Origin: an uncultured Campylobacter sp.
GTDB taxonomy: Bacteria; Campylobacterota; Campylobacteria; Campylobacterales; Campylobacteraceae
Length of the DNA: 5,479 bases
Reading direction: 5' to 3'
Assembly: GCF_937997405.1 (NCBI RefSeq)
Contig: NZ_CALKTL010000186.1
Location: 1-5,479, forward strand
The notes below the pieces were generated by a model. The model ran no database searches, was not told where the DNA came from, and saw only the letters and a list, made by a program, of their open reading frames with translations. Positions 1 to 5,067 of the stretch are shown here, piece after piece (the first letter of the stretch is position 1; each line of letters opens with the position of its first letter). The position numbers were made by a program, and so were the translations under genes.

Positions 1-19
1 GGAAACAATTGGTAGATAC

Positions 20-79
20 CTATATTCTAGAGTTGCGCTTGATGCGGCCAAAACCATTAATCGCTACTTTAATACTCAT
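20..79 (-). pseudogene. Glyceraldehyde-3-phosphate dehydrogenase N-terminal fragment fused in frame to mfrB start
   Basis: Directly after the first 12 mfrB codons the same frame reads MSIKVAINGFGRI, the highly conserved N-terminus of GAPDH: first beta strand and the NAD-binding GFGRIGR loop. It then reads KRNSRI and stops (TAG, 22-20). The expected GFGRIGR is broken after GRI (K instead of G), so even the GAPDH part lasts only about 13 residues. A weak GGAAG precedes its ATG (79-77). I see no way this encodes a working enzyme. It is best read as a breakpoint, either a genomic rearrangement or a chimeric sequence end, possibly with a second junction near position 40. The GAPDH match is by eye but the motif is distinctive. 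Confidence 0.55.
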
Positions 80-115
80 TTTGCTTCCATCGAAGCGATC
101 TATGATAAATTTCAT
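80..115 (-). CDS. mfrB: Start of MfrB, iron-sulfur subunit of fumarate reductase (first 12 codons only)
   Basis: The minus strand opens a second frame whose ATG (115-113) overlaps the mfrA stop as ATGA, the usual sign of translational coupling. A very good ribosome binding site, GGAAGGA (129-123), lies 7 bases upstream inside the end of mfrA. The residues MKFIIDRFDGSK fit the start of an SdhB/FrdB/MfrB-type iron-sulfur subunit, which would carry electrons between the quinone site and MfrA. The identification rests on this short peptide and on position: in Wolinella and C. jejuni the order is mfrA-mfrB-mfrE (also annotated sdhABE). After codon 12 the frame changes abruptly into a GAPDH N-terminus, so none of the cysteine clusters is present here. 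Only the start of the gene is in this window. Confidence 0.6.
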
Positions 116-1992
116 TGAGGTTTCCTTCCGTCAAGAGAGAATTCCGTAACGACGACCTCTTTGTAGCCCAAACTTAGCTCGCCTGCGTCGTTCATCGTCA
201 CGATACTGTGCTTTAAGAAATTTTTATCGTCGCGCTTCGGATAGTCCTCTCTGGTATGCGCGCCGCGGCTTTCCAGCCTCTTTTGCGCAGCCAAACACGC
301 ACAGCGCGCAAGCAGGATCAAATTTCCAAGCTCGACGTAGTCGGTAAATGCGGTATTCATAACCGGATTTGTATCCGCGACGTGCAGCTCGTCGTAGCGC
401 GCTTTGATACCCTCTAAATTTTGCGAAAGCAGATCGAGCTTCTCGCCGGTTCTAAAGATACCCATATTGTCCCAAAGCTGCGCGCCTAGCTCTTCGCGCA
501 ACTCATACATCTCGTTTGCCTTGCCCGAGCCGTTTGCGATCTGCTTAAATTTAGCCTGCCATTTTTGCGCGAGCTCGCTCGCTCTTTTACCCGAGCCGAA
601 TCCCTCCTGCTTCGCGGCATAATTCGCTGCGCCTAGTCCTGCGAGTTTGCCCGTTACGACGGCGTCGGTCAGAGAATTTCCGCCTAAGCGGTTTGCGCCG
701 TGGATCGAAATGCAAGACGCTTCGCCCGCGGTGTAAAGCCCCGAAATTTTAGTGCTCATATCGTCAAATTTAGACACTTCAATGCCGCCCATCGAGTAGT
801 GTGCGGTCGGACGAATCGGAATCGGCTGTTCGATTAGATCGATACCCTCAAACAAAATGGCGGTGTGTCTGATCTTAGGAAGGGCTTTTAAAATTTTATC
901 TTTTCCGAGATGTCTTACGTCAAGTAGCACGTATGCGCCTAGCCCCTCGCCGTAGCCCCTACCCTCGCGGATCTCGGTTTCGATCGCGCGAGCTACGACA
1001 TCGCGCGGCGCAAGCTCCATCTTTTCGTGGTAGTTTTTCATAAAGCGCTCGCCTTTGTTATTGAGCAGATATCCGCCCTCGCCACGCGCAGCTTCCGTAA
1101 TGAGCGCGCCGCCGCTTTTGATACCGGTCGGATGAAACTGCACCATCTCCGGATCGCTAAATCCAAGACCCACGCGCAGTGCAGCCGCGATACCGTCGCC
1201 GGTAGCGATATAAGGCACCGATGTGCGGTTGTAAAACATCCTCGTATATCCGCCCGTAGCGATTACCAAGGCTTTGCAAAGCACCGGATAAAAATCGCCG
1301 GTTTGGATATTTCGAAGCACGACGCCCTCGCATTTGCCCTCAGGCGCGCTGATCTCAAGCAGCTCGTGATCGATTAGAAATTTCACGCCGTTGCTGACCG
1401 CATCGTCAAAACAGGCGTGCATCAAGATATGACCCGTCTTATCGGCGGAGTAGTTGCATCGCTTTTTAGACGCGCCGCCCATGAAGCGCTGCGCTACGCC
1501 GCCCGGGACGCCGCTTTCTTTACCGTCCACGCCGCCGCTAGCGTTTCTGGAAAACAGCGTGCCGATGTAATCCATCTCGGCAATCGTAGGGCCCGCAAGC
1601 TCGCAAAATTTAATCGCGGCGTCCTGATCTACGAGATATGCGCCGCCCTTTACGGTGTCGTAGGCGTGAAGCTTGTATGAATCGCCGTTTGCGAAGCTCG
1701 TAACGCCGTTGATACCGCCTTCCGCCATACAGGTGGCGTTGCGCGAAGGCATCATCTTCGTAGCTACTACGACACTGAGATTTGGATTACTCTTTCTTAC
1801 CGCCACGGCTGCACGCAGACCCGCGCCTCCCGAGCCGATGATAAGTACGTCCACACTAGGAAGGCCGCCTTCGTTGCCGCCGTCTGCGCTTTTACTCTTG
1901 TCGGTATCCACGCAGCCGCTAAGGCTAAGCGCGCCGACGCTGATACAGGCGGATTTTAAGAAATCGCGTCTGTTGAAATTTGATTCACTCAT
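112..1992 (-). CDS. mfrA: Tat-exported methylmenaquinol:fumarate reductase flavoprotein subunit (MfrA)
   Basis: This is the catalytic flavoprotein of the periplasmic fumarate reductase, which reduces fumarate to succinate with electrons from MfrB/MfrE. I place the start at ATG 1992-1990 (626 aa), where GGAG ends 6 bases upstream. The ATG at 2004, which would add four residues, has no ribosome binding site. Numbering from this start: twin-arginine motif NRRDFLK (R8-R9), hydrophobic stretch and lipobox LSGC (C27), FAD dinucleotide fold GSGGAG (~53-58), then PSRNAT with Ala86 where classical SdhA/FrdA carry the FAD-linking His. Substrate and catalytic motifs are intact: HPTG (H287), TEAARGEGG (E300, R303), HYSMGGIE (H398) and HGANRLGGNSL (R435). 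The C-terminal domain ends with ESRGAHTREDYPKRDD and NFLKHS. Ala at this site with noncovalent FAD is a described feature of Wolinella MfrA, which favours MfrA over cytoplasmic FrdA or SdhA. The gene is full length, divergent from a LysR gene and coupled to mfrB by an ATGA overlap. Confidence 0.92.
   Translation of the reverse strand: MSESNFNRRDFLKSACISVGALSLSGCVDTDKSKSADGGNEGGLPSVDVLIIGSGGAGLRAAVAVRKSNPNLSVVVATKMMPSRNATCMAEGGINGVTSFANGDSYKLHAYDTVKGGAYLVDQDAAIKFCELAGPTIAEMDYIGTLFSRNASGGVDGKESGVPGGVAQRFMGGASKKRCNYSADKTGHILMHACFDDAVSNGVKFLIDHELLEISAPEGKCEGVVLRNIQTGDFYPVLCKALVIATGGYTRMFYNRTSVPYIATGDGIAAALRVGLGFSDPEMVQFHPTGIKSGGALITEAARGEGGYLLNNKGERFMKNYHEKMELAPRDVVARAIETEIREGRGYGEGLGAYVLLDVRHLGKDKILKALPKIRHTAILFEGIDLIEQPIPIRPTAHYSMGGIEVSKFDDMSTKISGLYTAGEASCISIHGANRLGGNSLTDAVVTGKLAGLGAANYAAKQEGFGSGKRASELAQKWQAKFKQIANGSGKANEMYELREELGAQLWDNMGIFRTGEKLDLLSQNLEGIKARYDELHVADTNPVMNTAFTDYVELGNLILLARCACLAAQKRLESRGAHTREDYPKRDDKNFLKHSIVTMNDAGELSLGYKEVVVTEFSLDGRKPQ
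123..129 (-). promoter_or_regulatory. Ribosome binding site of mfrB inside the mfrA 3' end
   Basis: GGAAGGA on the minus strand, 7 bases before the ATG at 115-113. Together with the ATGA stop/start overlap it argues that mfrA and mfrB are co-transcribed and translationally coupled, and that mfrB was genuinely the next gene before the discontinuity. Confidence 0.65.
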
Positions 1993-2036
1993 TTTCCTCT
2001 CCATTTGAGAAATTCTTAGCTTAAGTTTAAAGTTCT

Positions 2037-2060
2037 AAACTAAAAGCGTAATTTTAGTTT
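2037..2060. promoter_or_regulatory. Perfect dyad over the mfrA -10 box, candidate operator
   Basis: AAACTAAAA (2037-2045) and TTTTAGTTT (2052-2060) are perfect 9-base inverted repeats with a 6-base centre. The dyad covers the mfrA -10 box and start point. An adjoining imperfect dyad, AGTTTA-N6-TAAACT (2024-2041), shares the TAAACT half. The sites contain T-N11-A spacing compatible with LysR-family binding, and the divergent LysR gene is the nearest candidate protein. The position over the -10 suggests repression, but binding is inference. Confidence 0.45.
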
Positions 2061-2079
2061 CATTTTTAACATAAGTCAA
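2044..2079 (-). promoter_or_regulatory. Sigma70-type promoter of mfrA
   Basis: On the minus strand, TTGACT (2079-2074) and TAAAAT (2056-2051) are separated by exactly 17 bases, a near-consensus housekeeping promoter. Initiation would fall near 2044, giving a leader of about 50 bases before the ATG at 1992. The -35 is unusually good for Campylobacter, where -35 boxes are often unrecognisable. The prediction is from sequence only. Confidence 0.6.
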
Positions 2080-2133
2080 ATATTATTTAGTGTATCATTT
2101 CATAAGAATCAAATTATCAATTGGAGAGGCTAA

Positions 2134-3039
2134 ATGAATTTGCATCGCATGGAGCTAGTATTAAAAGTAGCAGAATTCCGTAGCTTTACTAAGGCTGCCG
2201 AGGCGCTTAAAATCCCGCAGCCGTCGCTATCACAGAGCATTTTATCACTGGAACGTGAGCTTGGAACACAGCTTTTTAACCGCACGAGTAATCCCATTTC
2301 GCTTACGCACGCGGGAAAAATTTATGCTAGTAAAGCAAAAGTCATTTTTGACGCCATAAACGACCTAAAAAGCGATATCTCTGAAATAAGCGGCGTAAAA
2401 AATGATAAAATTCGCATCGGTTTTTCGCAAAACGGCTATAATCTCCTACCGTCGCTACTGCCGATGTTTTGCAAGAAATTTAAGGATTCGGATCTACAAA
2501 TCACGCAATTTTCTTCTGCGCTTAGCATTCGTGAAACGCTACTTCAGGGCGATCTTGATGTCGGTATGCTGATACTTCCTATCGATATGAGCGGGCTTGA
2601 CGGGGTTAAAATTCTAACGCAAAAAACCTATGTCGCTCTAAGCTCCACCCATCCGCTCTCGCTTGAGTTTAAAAACGAATCTGTTCCTAAAATTGACATT
2701 TCGCGCTTAAAAGAGGAAAGATTCATCCTGCCTAATCAAAGCCTAAGAAGTGCCGAGCAGATAGATGCGTTCTTTACCGCTGCGGGATTTGCGCCGAAAG
2801 TGCTGTGTCGCACGGAGACTTTCGACATCGCCAATGCTATCGTCGCAAGCGGCGCAGGAGCGTGCTTTAGCATACCGCAGATGATAAAAGAGGATAAGGC
2901 AAGCAGGATAAAGCTCTTTGACGTAGGCGCGCGCGAGCTTGATAATACGCTGATAATTGCCTATAAAAAAGGCAAACGTCTAAACCATCTAGCGCAGGCG
3001 TTTATCAAAACTGCACGTAAAATTTCTAATGAAATTTAA
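2134..3039 (+). CDS. LysR-type transcriptional regulator
   Basis: At 301 aa this is the standard length of a LysR-type regulator. The N-terminal winged helix-turn-helix covers roughly residues 1-60, with the signature AAEALKIPQPSLSQSI (~21-36), LERELGTQLFNR (~39-50) and ISLTHAG (~55-61). A linker helix runs to about residue 88, and the periplasmic-binding-protein-like effector domain starts at DKIRIGFS (~91). The ATG at 2134 is supported by GGAGAGG with 7 bases between GGAG and the start. LysR proteins commonly control the gene divergent to them and autoregulate, which points to mfrA(BE) as target. The dyads in the shared intergenic region fit that, but neither effector nor target can be read from sequence. 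Possible effectors such as fumarate or another dicarboxylate are speculation. No truncation or odd codon use was noticed. Confidence 0.93.
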   Translation: MNLHRMELVLKVAEFRSFTKAAEALKIPQPSLSQSILSLERELGTQLFNRTSNPISLTHAGKIYASKAKVIFDAINDLKSDISEISGVKNDKIRIGFSQNGYNLLPSLLPMFCKKFKDSDLQITQFSSALSIRETLLQGDLDVGMLILPIDMSGLDGVKILTQKTYVALSSTHPLSLEFKNESVPKIDISRLKEERFILPNQSLRSAEQIDAFFTAAGFAPKVLCRTETFDIANAIVASGAGACFSIPQMIKEDKASRIKLFDVGARELDNTLIIAYKKGKRLNHLAQAFIKTARKISNEI

Positions 3040-3243
3040 AATTCATAGCTCGCAACGATAAATGAGAGATTGAGTTTTTGCAGCACTTTGCCTCTGCATT
3101 AGCTTTTGCATAAAAAATTTTAGAGCAGATTTTGCTCAAGTTTAGGTAAAATTTCAAACTAAGCTTAAATTAGAATTTTGCCAATAGAATTTTTTATTGC
3201 TAAAATTTCACTCACAATTTACGACGGAATTTAGAGCGAAATT
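3040..3243. other. AT-rich convergent intergenic gap
   Basis: About 200 bases between the convergent lysR and eptA stops. I see no credible small gene. The stretch holds several weak hairpins (TGCAG/CTGCA near 3079-3098, 3123-3137, CAATA/TATTG at 3182-3199, 3227-3244) and repeated TAAAATTT and AGAATTTT words. Its role is probably transcription termination from both sides. Confidence 0.5.
3123..3137 (-). terminator. Possible terminator after eptA
   Basis: GAGCA (3123-3127) and TGCTC (3133-3137) form a 5-base stem. On the minus strand it is followed by TAAAATTTTTTA, a T-rich run offset by about five bases. It lies about 110 bases beyond the eptA stop. It is a candidate only, because the stem is short and the T run is interrupted. 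Confidence 0.25.
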
Positions 3244-3252
3244 CTAATTTTT
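3227..3252 (+). terminator. Weak rho-independent terminator after lysR
   Basis: GAATTT (3227-3232) pairs with AAATTC (3239-3244) around a 6-base loop and is followed by TAATTTTT (3245-3252). The stem is AT-rich and short, so the call is weak. It overlaps the last codons of the convergent eptA gene, so transcripts from both sides would collide here. Confidence 0.3.
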
Positions 3253-4860
3253 CACTCCATTTAAAATATCCAAATCCTTGTTATACACCTTGGTATCTAC
3301 TTCAAAAATTCCAAGCAGCGTGTGAAAAAGATTATCGTGCGAAAAAGCGTCATCCTTATGCGATTTAAGTACGCTCAGATCGTATCTTTCGCGCATTTTT
3401 CCTTCACCTAGCCAAACGATAGCGCCGATATGCTTTTGCGCCTCGGGAGCGAAAAGATAGGGCATACCGTGCAGATAAACGCCGCCCTCGCCGAGACTCT
3501 CGCCGTGATCGCTCATATAGATCATCGCCGTTTCGCGCGTCTTAGAATACGGTTTTAAAAAATCTATAACCTTGCTTAAAAAATAATCCGTGTATAAAAT
3601 CGCGTTATCGTAGGCATTTGAAATTTCTTGCTGCGAGCAGTTCTCAAGCTCGTTATCGCGGCAAACGGGGCTAAATTTTTCAAATTCTTTCTTATAGCGC
3701 TTGAAATACGCAGGCCCGTGATTGCCCATCTGATGCAGCACGATTAATACGTCTTTGCCCGCGTTTTCGGCGACAAATTTATCAAGCCCCGCAAGCATCC
3801 CCTCGTCCCTGCACTCTACGTCGCAGATCGGATTATTTTGCGGAATTTTAAAATCCTGATATTTTACGCGTAGCGCCACACCTTTGGAATCGGAATTGTT
3901 ATCGCGCCACAAAATTGCCATATCATCAGCGCGGTTTAGTATGTCTAATACGTTTTGCTCCTCCGCAGCCTTTTCGACGCTAAATTCCTCGCGATTTAGC
4001 AGCGAAAACATGCACGGCACGCTTTGCGCCGTCGAAGTGCCGCAAGAATGGGTATTGCTTAGGCTTACGACGCCCTGCTCTTTGGCTAGTAGCGGATTAG
4101 TATCTCGCTCGTAGCCGTTTAGCGAAAATCTATCCGCTCTCGCCGCTTCGCCCACGACTACGACGACGAGCTTTTTTGGACTTGTAGAATTTTTATCGAT
4201 ATGCGCGTCCGTAGCGATTTGCATCAGGGGCTGCGAGCCCTGCTTTTTAGATTTTGCGGCAAATTTAACGCCGCTGTAGATCCAATATCCGGGATTTGCG
4301 TAGCTGCGTAAAATTTTATGCTCTCTGAAAAATGACGCGTAGTATTTGCTAAATCCAAAAAGCAGTGCCGCGATGATCGCTATGCAAATGCCCGCCGCTT
4401 TGAGCTTAGCTAAAATTTCAAATTTAAGCGGACGGTAGCTAATGCGCGAGCGAGCAATCAGCACGCAGGGCAAGACGCCCAGCACCAGCACATAAATCGC
4501 CAGTCGCAGACTGAAAAGATCCGCCGACTCGGCAAAGTTCGTCTGGGCTGCGTTACGGATCATCTCTGAATCGATTACGACGTTATAGCTATCCATGAAA
4601 TACGCCGTAAACGACGAAATAAAAAAGCAGATCATCAAAATCGGCTTAGTCGTATAGCGCGAGCTAAAAATCGTAAAAAATAGCGTCAAAAAAGCGATCA
4701 AAGCTGCCATGTCGCAGACAAAATAGATAAAATTTAGCCCTGAAATTCCGTAGGCATTTATGATATTTTTGAAAAACGAGAAGTTAAAAAATGCCACAAA
4801 AGCAAGCGAGCTTAGAAAAATAAGCTTCTGCTGCGACGGGTTTTTAAAAATGCTAGGCAC
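3244..4860 (-). CDS. eptA: Lipid A / envelope phosphoethanolamine transferase (EptA/EptC family)
   Basis: This inner-membrane enzyme has a periplasmic catalytic domain that moves phosphoethanolamine from phosphatidylethanolamine to lipid A. In C. jejuni the homologue EptC also modifies the flagellar rod protein FlgG and N-glycans. The frame opens at TTG 4887 (547 aa) with no ribosome binding site. GTG 4860-4858 (538 aa) has AAGGA 7 bases upstream and is preferred. Numbering from the TTG frame: about five membrane helices (~20-40, 50-75, 80-98, 125-145, 163-180), then a sulfatase-like domain. It carries the zinc and catalytic residues E247 (VGEAARAD), T284 (SCGTSTAQSVPC), D460-H461 (SDHGESLGE) and H473, with H390 (GNHGP) probably contacting substrate. 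Six cysteines (282/292, 355/359, 409/417) fall where the family forms three disulfides, consistent with periplasmic folding. Addition to lipid A lowers negative charge and usually protects against polymyxin and host peptides. EptA versus EptC naming is uncertain; the family is not. Confidence 0.93.
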   Translation of the reverse strand: MPSIFKNPSQQKLIFLSSLAFVAFFNFSFFKNIINAYGISGLNFIYFVCDMAALIAFLTLFFTIFSSRYTTKPILMICFFISSFTAYFMDSYNVVIDSEMIRNAAQTNFAESADLFSLRLAIYVLVLGVLPCVLIARSRISYRPLKFEILAKLKAAGICIAIIAALLFGFSKYYASFFREHKILRSYANPGYWIYSGVKFAAKSKKQGSQPLMQIATDAHIDKNSTSPKKLVVVVVGEAARADRFSLNGYERDTNPLLAKEQGVVSLSNTHSCGTSTAQSVPCMFSLLNREEFSVEKAAEEQNVLDILNRADDMAILWRDNNSDSKGVALRVKYQDFKIPQNNPICDVECRDEGMLAGLDKFVAENAGKDVLIVLHQMGNHGPAYFKRYKKEFEKFSPVCRDNELENCSQQEISNAYDNAILYTDYFLSKVIDFLKPYSKTRETAMIYMSDHGESLGEGGVYLHGMPYLFAPEAQKHIGAIVWLGEGKMRERYDLSVLKSHKDDAFSHDNLFHTLLGIFEVDTKVYNKDLDILNGVKN

Positions 4861-4867
4861 GAAGCGT

Positions 4868-4872
4868 TCCTT
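4868..4872 (-). promoter_or_regulatory. Ribosome binding site choosing the GTG start of eptA
   Basis: AAGGA on the minus strand, 7 bases before GTG 4860-4858. The longer TTG start at 4887 has only AT-rich sequence upstream and an in-frame TAA four codons before it. The start is therefore most likely GTG, shortening the N-terminus by nine residues without touching the first membrane helix. Confidence 0.55.
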
Positions 4873-4932
4873 GAGATAAAATTTCAAGTTGAAATTTTAC
4901 GGCGTTTTAGTAAATGCTCGGAAATTCCGCGC

Positions 4933-4938
4933 TTTATA
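4933..4938 (-). promoter_or_regulatory. Candidate -10 box of eptA
   Basis: TATAAA on the minus strand within GAGATATAAAGC. No clear -35 is seen at 17 bases. It would give a leader of about 65 bases to the GTG start. Low confidence. Confidence 0.3.
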
Positions 4939-4967
4939 TCTCACAAATCGCAGCAAAATTTTTGTGA

Positions 4968-5021
4968 AATTTTAAAATTCCGCGCGTATTCATCTTAGCT
5001 TCATCTTGGAATTTTAAAATT
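4968..5021. repeat. Mirrored 14-base inverted repeats flanking the tandem box
   Basis: AATTTTAAAATTCC (4968-4981) and GGAATTTTAAAATT (5008-5021) are perfect inverted repeats 26 bases apart. Each contains the 12-base palindrome AATTTTAAAATT. They enclose the CATCTT tandem box. They could form a cruciform or hairpin, or bind a dimeric protein; the AT-rich word is also common in this genome, so part of the match may be compositional. Confidence 0.6.
4991..5007 (+). promoter_or_regulatory. Tandem response-regulator-like box CATCTT-N5-CATCTT
   Basis: CATCTT at 4991-4996 and 5002-5007 repeats with an 11-base period; the repeat extends to TTCATCTT. Hexamer-N5-hexamer direct repeats are typical of OmpR/PhoP/PmrA-family response regulators. 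The box ends just upstream of where the -35 of the PepSY promoter would lie if TAAAAT 5035-5040 is its -10, a common activator position. The neighbouring eptA and PepSY genes are frequent targets of such regulators. The binding protein is not in the window. Confidence 0.45.
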
Positions 5022-5034
5022 GCGCCATCCAAAA

Positions 5035-5053
5035 TAAAATTTGGAAATAAAAT
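5035..5053 (+). promoter_or_regulatory. Candidate -10 boxes of the PepSY gene
   Basis: TAAAAT occurs at 5035-5040 and again at 5048-5053. The first leaves a leader of about 20 bases and places the tandem CATCTT box immediately upstream of the -35 region. The second would leave almost no leader, so the first is preferred. Confidence 0.4.
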
Positions 5054-5067
5054 CAAAAGGATTAAAG

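Larger units (their letters stand above)
1993..2133. promoter_or_regulatory. Divergent mfrA / lysR control region
   Basis: About 140 bases of AT-rich DNA between the mfrA and lysR start codons. Both genes use a GGAGAGG ribosome binding site (minus 2003-1997, plus 2123-2129). For lysR, possible -10 boxes on the plus strand are TATTAT (2081-2086) and TATCAT (2093-2098, directly preceded by TG). Neither has a convincing -35, as is common in this group. The strong mfrA promoter and the dyads lie in the left half, so a regulator bound there could act on both genes. Confidence 0.6.

Noticed and set aside
11..20. Small palindrome GGTA-GA-TACC near the left edge
   Set aside because: It is too short to distinguish from chance and has no partner elsewhere in the window.
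2..118. A plus-strand open frame of 38 codons entering from the left edge and ending in TGA, at first taken for the C-terminus of an upstream gene
   Set aside because: The opposite strand of the same bases encodes a recognisable mfrB start with ribosome binding site and a GAPDH N-terminus, whereas this peptide resembles no family I know. It is most likely a shadow frame.
112..1992. mfrA considered as an orphan, stand-alone flavoprotein reductase (soluble fumarate or urocanate reductase type)
   Set aside because: The coupled mfrB start immediately downstream and Ala at the Wolinella MfrA position favour the three-subunit MfrABE enzyme. The apparent loss of partners comes from the edge discontinuity.
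404..2008. Several plus-strand frames of 70-116 codons antisense to mfrA
   Set aside because: They lie wholly or almost wholly opposite a strongly conserved gene, lack ribosome binding sites, and read as low-complexity shadows of GC-rich codons.
3040..3243. Small RNA or small protein in the convergent gap
   Set aside because: Only very short frames without ribosome binding sites and weak AT-rich hairpins are present; there is no promoter-plus-terminator pair that would support a transcript.
3884..4114. Plus-strand 76-codon frame antisense to eptA
   Set aside because: It covers the catalytic Thr region of eptA on the other strand and has no family resemblance or start signal of its own.
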